A DNA stretch of 64,000 nucleotides from Nymphalis io (taxonomy: Eukaryota > Arthropoda > Insecta > Lepidoptera > Nymphalidae): contig NC_065908.1 in NCBI RefSeq assembly GCF_905147045.1, forward strand, positions 7,874,001 to 7,938,000, given 5' to 3'. Under the pieces are notes generated by a model, which saw only the letters and a list, made by a program, of their open reading frames with translations, was not told the DNA's origin and ran no database searches. Within the stretch, counting starts at the first letter, position 1. Every line of letters starts with the position of its first letter. Below are positions 10,165-21,546 of this stretch, piece by piece. The position numbers and the translations under genes are program-made.

Positions 10165-11113
10165 GTGTGGTTATCTATATTGACATTATCCGAGACATGT
10201 ACCATAATTCGGAATCAACAGTAAGGACCGCCGTTGGCGACACACACCCTTTCCCGATCACAGTTGGTGTCCACCAAGGCTCGGCCCTGAGTCCTTTTCT
10301 GTTCAGTGTAGTGCTTGACGTTGTCACAGTGAAAGCCCATGAGCCGTCTCCCTGGCTCATGATGTATGCTGATGACATTGCACTGGTAGATGAGGACAAA
10401 CAGGTATTGGAGCAATAGGTGAACCAGTGGAAGGGTGTGCTAGAGAGGGGATGATGCTAAATGTTGCGAAGACCGAGTATATGGCCTGTGGCACCCCCGG
10501 AACCCGAGCCCATAAAGATAGGCGGAGAATCCGTTATCAAGACGGAAAAGTTTAAAGTCTGGTACAATCGACCACGACGTCAGAGCTCGAATAATCTCAG
10601 CCTGAGCCAAATGGCGGGAAGTCACCGGAGTAATCTGTGATCGCAGGATACCGGTGAAATTAAAGGGCCTTGTTTACAAGTGCATCATCCGACCAGTCTT
10701 ATTGTACGGCAGCAAGACGTGGCCAGCTCTCCCGAGACTTGTTCAGCAACTTCACGTCGCGGAAATGAAGATGCTGCGGTGGATGTGTGGCGTTACGCGA
10801 CTAGATCGCATTCGTAACGAGCACATCCGTGGTAGCTTTGGAGTTTGCGATGTAGCGTTAAGTTGCAGGAAAGCCGTCTTCGTTGGTTTGGCCACATTAG
10901 CCGCAGACCACCAGACTATGTCGGGAACCGATGCCTGGACTTTGTTGTCCAGGCCCTAGATCCCGCGGCAGGCCCAAGAAGCGTTTGCTCGATGTTGTGA
11001 GGGACGATATGAGAGAGCACGACTTAACTAAGGAGGACGCTTTAGATCGGGCAAAGTGTAGGCATAGATGCAGGAAAGCGGACCCTGGCGTTACTAGGCC
11101 GGGAAAACGCTAG
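10165..11113 (+). pseudogene. RTE reverse transcriptase, frameshifted 3' half
   Basis: The product would copy element RNA into DNA at a nicked target. The first frame (about 10165-10418) has the RT palm: a degenerate GVHQGSALSPFLF, normally GVPQGS-like, and the catalytic MYADDIAL with YADD at 10365-10376. A stop at 10416-10418 and frame shifts follow. Around 10450-10650 the words MLNVAKTEYMACGTPG, STIDHDVRARII and KWREVTGVICDRR are split between frames. From 10654 the frame reads GLVYKCIIRPVLLYG and LRWMCGVTRLDRIRNEHIRG, the RTE thumb/C-terminal region. After another shift, 10931-11113 has GRPKKRLLDVVRDDMREH and ends in GKR-stop. The endonuclease domain is absent. It is clearly non-functional. 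Confidence 0.9.
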
Positions 11114-11126
11114 GCAGAAGAAGAAG
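10165..11126 (+). mobile_element. RTE-clade LINE, 5'-truncated
   Basis: Only the second half of the reverse transcriptase ORF and the 3' end survive. The protein pieces (see the pseudogene entry) run in the right order across three frames, and the element ends GCAGAAGAAGAAGAC directly after the ORF stop. A very short 3' UTR with a short repeat tail is typical of RTE elements. Direct repeats flank it. Confidence 0.88.
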
Positions 11127-11140
11127 ACGTGTGGTACCAC
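11127..11140. repeat. Probable target-site duplication of the RTE remnant, right
   Basis: ACGTGTGGTACCAC, partner of 10151-10164. Confidence 0.65.
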
Positions 11141-11286
11141 ACACGCGTTCTATATTCTACTATCTAATATAATTTGGATTACTTTGGTCTACTGACTACC
11201 GCCATAAGAACAAACTCGAAGCTCACCGCGTGAGTGTGCTCACACAGTGAACGATCGTGAAATCTCAGAAAGTGATATGTGACATC

Positions 11287-11471
11287 TGTACTAATAAAGT
11301 AACTCTGTCTGCCTGTTCCGCTTTCGCGGCTAAACTGCTAAACCGATTTTAATGAAATTCTGTATAAAGCAAACTTGAAACCCTATAAAGGACGTAGGCT
11401 ATTTTTTATATCTAACACCCGATCCCGCCGAATAACGTACGTACGAAGCCGCGGGCTATAAATAGTTGACT
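11287..11471 (+). repeat. Family H copy
   Basis: A short dispersed repeat beginning near AAAGTAACTCTGTCTGCCTG, with AAACCGATTTTAATGAAATT in the middle and GAAGCCGCGGGCTAT at the end. I recall such repeats as common in Lepidoptera, possibly from non-autonomous Helitrons, but no Helitron end structure is confirmed here. Confidence 0.6.
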
Positions 11472-11867
11472 ATAATAATTGACTAAGGAACGTAATGAAA
11501 TTTAACATACGTAGTTTGGAGAGCGGCTAATATACAAAGCTTTATTTTTAAAAAACTGAATATAAACTGTTACAATTTTTAAATGTTACATGTGTGTATG
11601 TATGTTAGTTCTGAATTATCGATAGAATTATCAAAATGTTGCATGTTTAAGAAAATCACCTAGGCAATTGTTATTTACTTCACGAGTCTTCGCCTCGCCC
11701 CGACGATGGTGATAACAAAAACTATTATAAGCTTGGGAAGTACATGTGGTCCAAGTGTTGGTCTGAAGGCGTATTTCAATTAACTTTGAAACTTAGTAAT
11801 TTTTTGTACTGTATTTTTAGATATCACACGTTTGGAATGAACGATCGTCTCCGATCTATCTTATGAA
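11472..11867. other. AT-rich stretch, nothing recognised
   Basis: No gene or repeat recognised. Confidence 0.55.
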
Positions 11868-12103
11868 CTGTTAATTTGTTTTAAAATTTAATTAGTTACT
11901 ACCTTTTGTGTCTGTTTTTGTTTTTTTTTATATTTCTTATTTCTGTTTTTTTTTATTTGTGTATTTTGTTACTTCTTTTTATAATTGTGTTGCGGAATGG
12001 TGTGTTCTCCTGTAATCGGATGTGCATTTTTAAGTTAATGTAAAGCGTGTTTTGCATGAGTGTTGTGTACAACTGTTGGTGATCCAAATAAATAGATAAA
12101 AGA
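11868..12103 (+). repeat. Family G copy, 3'-UTR-like
   Basis: This matches 22409-22622 in opposite orientation. Shared blocks are AATTAGTTAC, TTTTGTTAC, TGTGTTGCGGAATGGTGTGT and GTACAACTGTTGG, then ATCCAAATAAATA. The final AATAAA followed by A-rich DNA looks like a polyadenylation signal, so the parent may be a retroelement 3' end. Class unknown. Confidence 0.7.
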
Positions 12104-12289
12104 TGGAACTGTTATTTACTGTTAAAACAGAATATTTAAAAACAAGCTTTTGTATACTATTGTATGCTATTGTATACTACATTTATTAACTATGCTTGGA
12201 GACCTTAGGTGTAGGGCTTATTACAATCTTAAAAAAAACAATTACACTAATCGGTTCAAGTGATGCGAACGAACAGAATTACATTTTTA

Positions 12290-12375
12290 TTTATTATTTA
12301 TAGTATTGTATCAGCCTTTTGCCGTCCACTGCTGGACGAAAGCCCCCATAGAACGCCAACCAACCCGATCATGGG
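12290..12375 (-). repeat. Probable LINE 3'-end scrap
   Basis: The word GCCGTCCACTGCTGGACGAA next to a TTTATTTATTATTT run resembles 3' ends of lepidopteran non-LTR elements that I recall. No coding part is attached. Confidence 0.4.
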
Positions 12376-13261
12376 ATATTTATAGTAATATTTACTTTAT
12401 TAGTTTTGAATTTATCACTTTTCAACCTAATAAATTTATAACGAATTTGATAGAAATCTGACGTAAATCAAAATAAGAGACATAGAGTAAGTATTAGTTG
12501 ATTTCCATACATGATATATAAAATTATATATATATTATATATAATATATAATATTATATATAAAATTATATATAATATTATATTTGTATATAGACAACTA
12601 TGTAATTCATTTGAGAAGTTTCTTAGCATTACATACTGGTGCTTTCTAGTAAAATATACGTTTTTTTTATCCTAGAATAGGACGATTCTAAGGTTCTATT
12701 AAGAGCCGATACGAATAAAGAATATTCTTATAAATATACTTGTACCAAGCAGAAAATACGAGAGAAAAATAAGTCCCAGTTATACCTCAGGGGTGTTATC
12801 TACCAGGGTTGTCAACCGCGAGTTTTAGTTCTTTTGATTTGTAGCATCATGGGGCAGCACCGCCATGGCGAAAATGATTAATAATAACGTGAAAGTTTTT
12901 CGTCTATTTAGGGGATGTTTTTTGTGTGACCGGAAAAATTAATTTCGAGATTGCGTGCAGATAAGAGGTGTTTTTTTGTATCGTAAGGTATTAATGGATT
13001 TTAATTGTTAATTGTTTTATTAATGACTCCCTGAGGAGATAAAAGTGAAGTACATTTTACATTAAAAATTGAAGGGTGAAGGAAAATAGGTCGCTTGATG
13101 ATAATTCACCCATTCTCTTTGATATTGGAGTTACAATTGCAAGCCTTTATCTCTAATTATAATATTCCTTCTAATTAAACTCGCTCTCCAATCAAATATG
13201 TAAACAGGAATACAAAGTCTTCTTGATTGGCGTAAAAATACGAAATTTCTGTCTATTCAGA
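12376..13261. other. AT-rich stretch with palindromic AT tract
   Basis: An AT-alternating, self-complementary tract lies at about 12519-12592. No gene is seen. Confidence 0.6.
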
Positions 13262-13516
13262 TCAGTGATCAGGCCCAGGTGGCCAATAATATTTTATTGA
13301 GTTTTTCTGTGATCTCACTAGCAGCCTGGAGTCTGGAAGTTATAAGTCATTGGTCTTACGTCTGAACTCTTTCCGGTCGTGGGAAGAGCGGGGGATTAGA
13401 TCGTGCATCTTGTTTGGACACACACTTGTGCACTATACTCGTATGTGCTACGCAGTTGACTATATCTCTCTTGATTGGCCACCGTGGATGAAATCGATCA
13501 AAAGGACATTATCATA
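13262..13516 (+). mobile_element. SINE-D relative, head missing
   Basis: The order matches SINE-D: AGCAGCCTGGAGTCTGGAAG, CTGAACTCTTTCCGGTCGTG, CACACTTGTGCACTAT, CTCTCTTGATTGGCC, GAAATCGATC, GGACATTATCATAATT. It is diverged and lacks the tRNA-like head. Confidence 0.75.
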
Positions 13517-14083
13517 ATTGTGTGTTTGTGTGTGTGAGCGATAGCGTTCCCACGGATATAGCAACGAGAGGGACACCTTTAGAGGTATTATAGACATTGA
13601 TGATTGTTATGTATAAATATCTATATATATTATTAAATTAAACTATTTTAAACTCAACGTTTGTTATAAAATGTTATAGAATGAAATACCTTAATTATAC
13701 ATTATCTCTTAACCGTAACCTTAAATCAATTTATGGGCGATTTTATTTTATATAACGATAATGTGACAACCCTATTATAAATTATGAAAGTAATTAAGAA
13801 GCGATCACGCTTATTGTATACAAGTATAACTACTCAATCAACTGAATATATAACTATTTAGTCTGCCTTGATTGTCTACCTTGGCTACCTGCACTACTGC
13901 AGATCATGAAGACTCAGTTTCTTATTTTGGATCGAGGCGATTTGAGTCAGTTGGTTTTTCTTCAATACGATTTGTTTGCATGTGTATTTCATTTTAAGTG
14001 AACGTTAAAAATGTAGAATGTTGATCTTCATAAACTAAAACCAACTAAGCACAAGTGCAAAATATCCCTAACTAGCTGTTCCA
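13517..14083. other. AT-rich stretch, nothing recognised
   Basis: A short GT-rich run lies at about 13520-13537. No gene is seen. Confidence 0.55.
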
Positions 14084-14280
14084 CACGGTTTCACCCGCGT
14101 TAAGCGTTCCAGCTCTACCGCCGTGGCTTTTAGCGTGTTGTTAATAGCCTATAACCTTACTTAGGAATTGAGCTATCAAATGCAAGTATAAGTTTTCAAA
14201 TCCGACTGGTAGTTTCAAAGATTAGCGCGTTGAAACAAACTCTTCAGCTTCATTAATTTAGTATATATTAAGAAAACAAT
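14084..14280 (-). repeat. Decayed short dispersed repeat
   Basis: The words ACACGGTTTCACCCGCGT and AATCCGACTGGTAGTTTC resemble the ends of short lepidopteran repeats akin to family H. A second, weaker match (ACTACCAGTCGGATTT) lies at about 26230. Orientation and limits are uncertain. Confidence 0.45.
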
Positions 14281-14596
14281 AAAGACATATTAGATTTTTA
14301 ATATGTTTCCTTCTGATTTAAATATCTAAATAACACTAATTTAGAAGGCATTGCCTTAAAAATCTTTCTTCGCTTTAAATAATACATTTATATTCAAACA
14401 CTTAACCACAGTTTTACTTGATTTTATAAAACTCAGATTACTGTTTAAGAATCCGACTCACGATTTCAATTAAACAGAATTTTTATTTTCATGACAAACA
14501 TTGTTATAGGAATACATGCATTATTTTCAAATTTATGATAAATAAGAAATAGATTACTTTTATATAATAGCTATGAATAAAAAAAAATTATAATTG
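14281..14596. other. AT-rich stretch, nothing recognised
   Basis: No gene or repeat recognised. Confidence 0.55.
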
Positions 14597-14714
14597 GCGT
14601 AACTAGTCTCACACACTTCAACCAAAACACAACAATGCATAGTATTACTATTTGATGGCAGAATATGATGAGTGGGTGGTACTTACCCAGACGGGCTTGC
14701 ATAAAGCCATACAA
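14597..14714 (-). mobile_element. SINE-A 5' half
   Basis: The minus strand carries the head (GCTTTATGCAAGCCCGTCTGGGTAAG), the CACCCACTCATCATATTCTGCC block and the GTGTTTTGGTTGAAG block. The 3' half is missing. Confidence 0.75.
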
Positions 14715-15331
14715 CTAAGTTTTATCAGCAAAAGCGTCCCCAAGTAGGGTTGCACCGATATCGAGATCGTCCAAATTATCTTCAAGATTCTTCCCGTTGA
14801 GACAAACTTCATCGATCTACGAGCAGAGCACGATACGGGAAGCGTATGTTAGAAGCCCGCGGCCTCTTCGACCCGTGTCGAGGTCAGTCATCGCAAGGGT
14901 TATAGTATGTAAAAGTCTCGCGAAACCCGGCTTCCTCTTATTTCTTCGGTATCTTTACATGGACCTTCCTTTAGTTAAAAACGGCTAAATGCTCCTATGT
15001 GAATTTCGTCTAATATCCGCAATTTTCGTTAAAGAATCACGTGTTCTACCCTGGTCATCATAACTGTACCATAATCATATTTGTATTGTATTGTAAAAAA
15101 ATAAGATAAATGTCATTAATCTATACATTTATAAAATATTTTAATAATGGAACGTATAAAAAAATATATGCGCATAGGATCTCACGGTAGGTACAATGAC
15201 CCCGGACATGAACACAACCGTATTAATCGATATTGCTTAATTAATATTATTCTAGAATTAGTATACTATTTGGTATGTGTTTTAATCAAAATAAGCTATG
15301 TATATTTATTTATTTACTAAGATAAGATTAC
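14715..15331. other. Unassigned stretch
   Basis: A 63-codon frame at 14797-14988 has no recognisable motif. Nothing else is seen. Confidence 0.5.
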
Positions 15332-15600
15332 TTGGTTGTGGAGCTTTGTGAAAGCCCGTCTGGGTAGGTGTCACCGTCTCATCACTTATTCTACCGTCGA
15401 AAAGAACGAATTAGTGTTTTTGCGTTCCGGTTTGAAATAAATGTTTTTATCAGCACAAGGAACAAAACTTCTAAGTTCTCAAGGTTGGTGGCGCATTCGC
15501 GATGTAAGGAATTAGTATTTCATTCAGCGCTAAAGTCTATGACCGCGGTAACTACTTACCATCAATGGCCAATTTCACAGTCCACGTACCTAGTACAAAT

Positions 15601-15603
<3 letters not shown>
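15332..15603 (+). mobile_element. SINE-A copy, old
   Basis: The head GAGCTTTGTGAAAGCCCGTC and the family order are kept through CAAGGTTGGTGGCGCATTCG and ACTTACCATCA. The A tail has been replaced by a long AT microsatellite. Confidence 0.8.

Positions 15604-15666
<63 letters not shown>
15604..15666. repeat. (AT)n microsatellite
   Basis: An uninterrupted alternating AT tract of about 63 bp directly at the 3' end of a SINE-A copy. It probably grew from that element's A/T-rich tail. Confidence 0.95.
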
Positions 15667-15669
<3 letters not shown>

Positions 15670-16851
15670 GTTATTATCGAGACGGGAACACTTAAAACAC
15701 AAATTTTAAGTGAACAGACACGATAATGCCCTTAGAGATTCACATTAGATCGCTAAGAAACATAACATAAAGTGAGATCCAAGAAAAGTGTAGGCACGGC
15801 AATACATGTAGAAAAACGAGCGAGAAAAATTAGCGAACAACGGTCAATCCTGCTTATGTGAACAAGCCCTTTGATTAAGTGATCGTTAATAATAGCATAA
15901 AAAAATTGTTGTGTCTGTTATACCTGTTCATTTTTCATTATCAAAACTGTAATTCTGTGGCCTTATTGTACTAAGTTATAACTATACAACCATTTCTTTA
16001 TTGTTGATTATAAGTAAATAAATAAAATAATTATAACAAAATTGTTTCCGTCTGTATGTATCTGTGCTATTGTAGGTGGAGAAAAACTCATCAACTTCAG
16101 AACTTCCTTCTTTTGAACTCGGTTAAGAACTAGCTCAACGTACGTTATCAAAAATCGTATCAGGTGTACGCAATAAAGAAAACTCCTAGCGCGATGTCCA
16201 AAGCGTCTACAGAACCCCTAAACTTCATAATTAGGTGGGCGGGTAGTAACAATAAAAACTAATGAAGCGACCTCTAGCGGCAATAAAAGACATCCGCGCA
16301 GTTACGCGCAATCTCGCTTATATCGTGAGGGTGAACATACATTCTTTGTTTCAGATTTTCTTCTATTTACCCAACAACGGCGCAAAAATTAGTGTGTTAC
16401 TAGGTTCCAAGTCTCAAAAGGTTAGGAGGCCTTACCCCATAGAGGGACATACATATTTTTTTAGAGTATTCAGTGAGAAAGGACTATATCTCGCTCACTC
16501 ACTCACTCACTGAGACGGAGCATTATCGATAACCACACGGACCAACTAGTCCTTATGATAATATTAAACGTCTGTTGAGTAAGTCCGTAGAAAAAGTAAG
16601 TTATATTAAGTATATTTATTTAAATTTGATAAATTAAAAAAGAACACATTTCAAAATCCTGAAACAACTCCGTAAACTAATGATGTTTCTTCTTTAATAA
16701 AATGTCTGCAATTAATTATATTTAACTTTCTGAGCCAGACCATTAGGGCAACGATTCCATAAATTTAAATTAGTCTTAATTTATTTATGTCAAAATACTC
16801 ACTGGCTTCATTAAAAAACCAGTAACCAATAACGCAATGGTATACGGGTCA
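15667..16851. other. Unassigned stretch
   Basis: An 83-codon frame at 16262-16513 has no recognised domain and ends in a short CTCA repeat (about 16493-16512). Base composition is somewhat less AT-rich at 16160-16360. No gene is supported. Confidence 0.5.
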
Positions 16852-16975
16852 CCTAGCGATGTAAAAACTGCAGTTTCAATCCCGGGATCGAGAGTGCAAA
16901 GGAAAATGCACTTCTCTTCTAACACTGGATGTACACTTCTGGAGGAATTGGATATAAATAGAAATATTAGTAATT
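16852..16975 (+). mobile_element. Family F tRNA-like SINE fragment
   Basis: A tRNA-like head with CTGCAGTTTCAATCCCGGG (B-box-like), followed by an A-rich middle and GAGGAATTGGATATAAAT. It is similar in design to the minus-strand fragment at 27295-27414. Confidence 0.45.
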
Positions 16976-17330
16976 CTTTAAGAACATTGACATTGCCAGT
17001 ATTTTTTTAAATATAAATATTTTAGTAACTCATTAATCTTAAAAATTAAGCTTAATCTCGCGATACAATTTAATTTTTATGCTTTTTCTGTCTCGAATGA
17101 CCGGCAGCATTGTATTTCATTTCTATGCACATACTTTACAAATTATTCTGAAGATTATAGTAAAGTTTATTTATTTATCAAATAGGAAGCCAACATTATA
17201 TATTCAGAAAAAAACATTTGCTATTGCATGTATAAAAATATTTTAAAATATATGCCAATTATATGCTAACTTAACAATCAAAAAATAAAAATAAAATCTG
17301 ATTGACTAAAAAAGTTGGGTTATTTTAAGT
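16976..17330. other. AT-rich stretch
   Basis: A TTTATTTATTTATCAAATAG tract near 17168 resembles the small insertion found inside the SINE-D copy at 63119-63182. Nothing else is recognised. Confidence 0.5.
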
Positions 17331-17579
17331 TTTTTTTTTTTTTATATTTGCCGGGAGGGCAAATGACTACTCCACATGATGGTAAGTGATAATAGAGTCC
17401 AAACGCGACGACGGCCAGTACAGTCGAGAAGAATGTTCTGCACTAGCCGCCCCCGCCTTGCCGGCCCGCAAGATGCCTCTTTACGCCTCGTTTGAAGGAA
17501 CCCGGGTTGTAAGAGGAGGGGAACACGTGAGCTGGTAATGAATGCCATTTTTTGGAAGAGCGACAAAGAAAGGAGTTGT
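17331..17579 (-). mobile_element. 3'-end fragment of the main LINE family
   Basis: The minus strand matches the last 250 bp of the LINE at 50488-54148, from the CTTTCTTTGTCGC region through the ORF end to the A tail (a T run on the plus strand at 17331-17343). It is strongly 5'-truncated, the usual result of incomplete reverse transcription. Substitutions show it is older than the two long copies. Confidence 0.9.
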
Positions 17580-18235
17580 TCTAGCTATAATAAATAATTA
17601 ATACGGAGCGCTGTCAAAATTATATACGTAGTCCTTTAGCCCCAACAACGTTGCAGCGCCTGATTTCAGAACAAATATATGTTTGAAGTTTTGTTTAAAT
17701 TAAGAAAAATAATAATATGAATACAAAAAATTTAACATTAATTTTACACAAATTTATAACGGTTACGATACGTTCCCCTCTCTTTCTTTACAAAAATAAA
17801 CCTCAGTTGATTCTAACTGGGGTTCAATTCTACTAATTTATAATAATTACGATACGTTTTTATTCCAACTTCGATTGAACCGCAACTAGATCGCTATGTC
17901 AGTAGAATAGGAACGGTCAAATGGCAACGATTACGTTTCGATTCGATTGCGATAAAGTGACAATTTGATAGTAGAATTACCCAGTTACCATGTTATGAAC
18001 AAAAATATATTATTGAACCTCGTCGGTTATATCAAAGCTACACTAGCATCCTTTATATTCCTATCAGACCTTTGAGTCACAGATCACGTATCTCATTGAT
18101 GCCCCGGATTAGTTCCGTAATGAAGCCAAAATATGCTATTCTAATGAGCTTATCAGTTACGTGTTCAGCTTGGCTATGGGACTTTAGCGATAATGAGTAC
18201 AAGTCGTTACTTATTAATCTTGTATTGTGTACCTT
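17580..18235. other. AT-rich stretch, nothing recognised
   Basis: A 60-codon frame at 18072-18254 runs into the next SINE and has no motif. Confidence 0.55.
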
Positions 18236-18595
18236 GACTGCCTCGTTGGTCTAGTGGCTTGATGTAAGGCCGCAGACCCGGAGGTCCTGGGTTCAATTCC
18301 CAGATCGGGCGAATAAAAAGTTATTGAGCTTTTCTGTCAGAAAATTCTCAGTAGCAGCCCGAAGTCTGGAAGTGTGTATACTCCCGCGCCTCGGAAAGCA
18401 TGTAAAGCCGTTGGTCCTGCACCTGAACTCTTTCCGGTCGTGTCGGATTACCGTCCCATCGGATTATGAGAGTTAGGGAAAAGAGAATCGACCTGTGTTT
18501 GCGCACACACTTGTGCACTATAATATATCCTGCGCAGTTAGCTAATCTCTCTTGAGATTGGCCGCCGTGCCCGAAATCGATCTGGAGGACATTAA
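18236..18595 (+). mobile_element. SINE-D copy, full length
   Basis: The tRNA-like head has A-box-like TTGGTCTAGTGG and B-box-like GGGTTCAATTCCC. The body contains AAAATTCTCAGTAGCAGCCC, CTGAACTCTTTCCGGTCGTG and CACACTTGTGCACTATAATA. The 3' end is GCCGCCGTGCCCGAAATCG then GGACATTA. The ATT tail is nearly gone. Confidence 0.9.
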
Positions 18596-19017
18596 TGTGT
18601 ATCTAATAGCGCTGTCCCGTAGATTTTTCTTAAAAATAAAACAAAACATTTATTTTAAAAACAGTTCTAAAATTCATATTTGTGACTCACCTTCGAATGT
18701 CAGAGAAGTTCGGTCACGCGTAAATATTGATCGATAAAACTTTATCTTAATCGTTTCAATGTTCAATTTTATATCTCGCAGCTTCACGAGCCATTAACCA
18801 CACCGATTATGTGACTCGTACTAAACGCGACGATGCATTAAAGATGAATGAAAACACGATTTTATATAAAAGAAGTATAAAATATAATTTAATTTTTTTT
18901 GTCTAAGTTCATATAAATAAACATTTCATATTTTTCTAGAAATACTTTAAAGTGAAATACATATTAACAAAGCTTATTTCAATATTTCATTGCCTGTTTT
19001 TAGTTATTGTATAAGTG
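18596..19017. other. AT-rich stretch, nothing recognised
   Basis: No gene or repeat recognised. Confidence 0.55.
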
Positions 19018-19164
19018 TGCCACCGGATGGTCAGTGTTTACCACCGACGTTAGAGATGTAAGAAAAAATAACAGCTCCTTGCATCGTCCATGCGCCACCC
19101 TTGTCCACTGGCTCAGTCACCCTTTAAGCCGCAACACATCAATACGTTGCTTGGCAGAATAGCA
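19018..19164 (-). mobile_element. SINE-A remnant
   Basis: Degenerate minus-strand blocks: GCCACCGGATGG, ATGCGCCACC and CACTGGCTCAGTCACCCTTT in family order. Confidence 0.6.
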
Positions 19165-20215
19165 AAAGTGCCTATAAAAATTATCTAATTCTTTCATCTT
19201 CTATTTTAAATATATACATATATTACCAGCAAAACACGTTGTCCTGTCTATATGATATGATAGTAATGGCCACCAGCTGAAAAATATAAAAGTTGATATT
19301 CCGCAGCGCCATCTAGGAGTGAGTTACAAACGGGATAATATAATAACCTTCTCGGTATAATAGTACAGTTTATTAATCGCTAACATATAACAATATATTT
19401 TGTTGTTTGTTAACTGTTTGAATCTTCATAATTATTATTTATAATTTACTAAATTGCTTGTTTACTGCTATTCATGAATTAGATTTAAGTGGAAACTTGA
19501 CTGGTGTGTGAACGAGTTAATTGTTATATAATGTATGTGGTGTGTACTGTATGTTTTCCAATTATAATAAAAATAAAATAAAATAATTAAATATATCTTT
19601 TCTATTCTTTATAACCTTATAATATAATATAAATAACCTATCGGCTAATATTTACATAACTCACGATTGTTTTTATTTATACATAGCAAAAATAAATAAA
19701 TAAACTTGTTTTAGCGGAATATTTTCTTAGAATTAACTTATATAAGACAAACACCGTTTTACAGAGAATTGTATTTCAAGGACGTAGAAAGCTTTGTTTA
19801 AGGTAACCATGTTTAGTTACATTTAATAATATTATTCAGATAATTTCTTCATTGTTGATTTGTTACATTTTTATGTAATATGTTTATCAGATATATAAAA
19901 TCTTATTCATGAAACCATAAATTATATCCAAGAAAAACTTCGTTCCGTTGCGTCGTTAACAAACTAACTGATAAACTAATAATCACACTATTTTTATTAT
20001 GTTTTTTTTTTTTAATATACAACATCTTCATATTCAATAATATATCACGCTATTAGCAGACCACGTAAATAAACTAAATGTAATATAAAATATTAAAATG
20101 GATGTTGGTAAAAAGAAACAGTCTGTACATGTTTATACTGTCTGCGTTCCTTAAAAACAGGCAACGCTGTATGCGTGCTGTAATGCTGCACACACTACAA
20201 CAACACTCTTATATA
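19165..20215. other. AT-rich stretch, nothing recognised
   Basis: No gene. Short A/T runs only. Confidence 0.6.
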
Positions 20216-20510
20216 AAAAATGTCCCACTGCTGCGCTAAGGAGTCCTTTACATTCCGAGGAGGATGGCTTACTCCACCACGCTGTATAAATGTTTGGTAA
20301 ATAAAAGTAGCAGATTTTTGTGCAATTTTCCTAACGAAGCTTTTTACACCGCCACTCACAAGATAAATTATTAAAACGCATTAAGCACATGAAAATGCAT
20401 TGGTGTTTGTGCGGGTTAGAATAAGAGATTAGGTCCGAATGAGATAAAATAATTATTCCTATCATTGGTTAGCAATCTCGTCTTCTAACCACCGCCATGG
20501 CATGATATAA
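20216..20510 (-). mobile_element. SINE-B copy, heavily decayed
   Basis: The minus-strand order is complete but eroded: TGTCCCACTGCTGCGCTAAG (tail), TTACTCCACCACGCTGTA, AACGCATTAAGCACATGAAA, a damaged B-box region, and CTTCTAACCACCGCCATGG (head). Confidence 0.7.
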
Positions 20511-20829
20511 CACCAGAATGAGCACATCACACACATATACTGACAGGCATCGTGAACCGGGTTTTGCTGGTATTATATATTTAATATTCAATTAAAATTG
20601 TACATAAAAGAAATTGCACAACTAAAAGTCTGACGTTGCCGCTGGAATAATTCAGTAACTATGATTGAGGTCAAATGCCCTCAAAGATGTAGTTTGTCCG
20701 TTAAGTTCGAAGCTTTAGGAAATTATTAACTATTCTATTTTATATTCAAATTATTAGCTATTGACATGTTTACATATTATTTTTAAATATATAAAGATGT
20801 ACGTATTTATTAATTTAATTAAAATTTAT
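20511..20829. other. AT-rich stretch, nothing recognised
   Basis: No gene or repeat recognised. Confidence 0.5.
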
Positions 20830-21045
20830 ATGGGTTTTAAAACATTGGGTTCATGGTCGTCCGATACAAAAAAAAACATAAAAGATATTTCTAAGAAACT
20901 GGTCCACACTTCTGGTGACCCAAGAGCTGGCTCTTATTTAGCCCAAAGGCTGAGTCTAGCGGTGCAGAGAGACAATAGTGCCAGCGTCTTGGGTACATTA
21001 TTTGGCAGAAGATTATTATTGATTATTACATATATATATATGTAG
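20830..21045 (+). pseudogene. Retroelement polyprotein C-terminus fragment
   Basis: The frame reads TLGSW near 20842, then SGDPRAGSYLAQRLSLAVQR and a degenerate form of the GNAASVLGT motif (here DNSASVLGT). The same block appears independently at 29767-29889. I recall it from C-termini of insect reverse transcriptase polyproteins, but could not verify the clade. The frame runs on into low-complexity sequence to 21045. Only this tail survives, so it cannot be functional. Confidence 0.6.
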
Positions 21046-21290
21046 ATGGTACATATGATATAATCGAATTTAGTATAAAGTTAATTAAGTATACAGTAAG
21101 AAATAATTATTTATCATTTATTTTTTATTTACACAGAACGATATGTCACTAAAATATGAGAGAGGACACTGATTTCTGTAATACAGGTCTTTGAGCCTAG
21201 CTCAGAAATCAGAGACTTCATTATAATTTGTAACTTTTTATGTGAATAAAGTTTATTTATTTATTATTATTATAATAAATTAGGTTTTTA
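20830..21290 (+). mobile_element. 3'-end remnant of a second retroelement family
   Basis: It has a coding tail (see the pseudogene entry) followed by an AT-rich 3' UTR, ending in ATGTGAATAAAGTTTATTTA and a TTAT-type repeat. The AATAAA and simple repeat tail are what a non-LTR retroelement 3' end would show. The rest of the element is absent. Confidence 0.55.
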
Positions 21291-21317
21291 AAACTAAATA
21301 ATTTACCTTTCTTACAT

Positions 21318-21546
21318 TAAAATGGAATTCTTTACCAGCTCACGTGTTCTCCTCCTCTTACAACCCGGGTTCCTTTAAACGAGGCGTGAAGATGCCTATC
21401 TTGCAGGCTGGCAACGCGGGGGCGGCTAATGCAGAACATTCCTCCCGACTGTACTGGCCGTCGTCGCGTATGGACTCTTCTACCATTTACCATCAGGTGG
21501 AGTAGAGTCATTTTCCCTCCCGGCAAATATATAAAAAAAGAAAGAA
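21318..21546 (+). mobile_element. 3'-end fragment of the main LINE family
   Basis: It matches the LINE ORF end (TACAACCCGGGTTCCTT..) and 3' UTR, including a one-mismatch form of CCACTTACCATCAGGTGG (21483-21500), then TCCCGGCAAATATATAAAAA. It is 5'-truncated. Several indels in the coding part mark it as an old copy. Confidence 0.9.

Noticed and set aside
15368..15667. A 99-codon frame ending in a run of Tyr-Ile.
   Set aside because: It spans a SINE-A copy and an AT microsatellite; the Tyr-Ile run is the microsatellite translated.
18236..18320. Possible tRNA genes, suggested by A-box and B-box motifs here and at the heads of SINE-B and SINE-C copies.
   Set aside because: The motifs belong to repeated SINE heads followed by the family body. 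No complete cloverleaf with a paired acceptor stem was made out.
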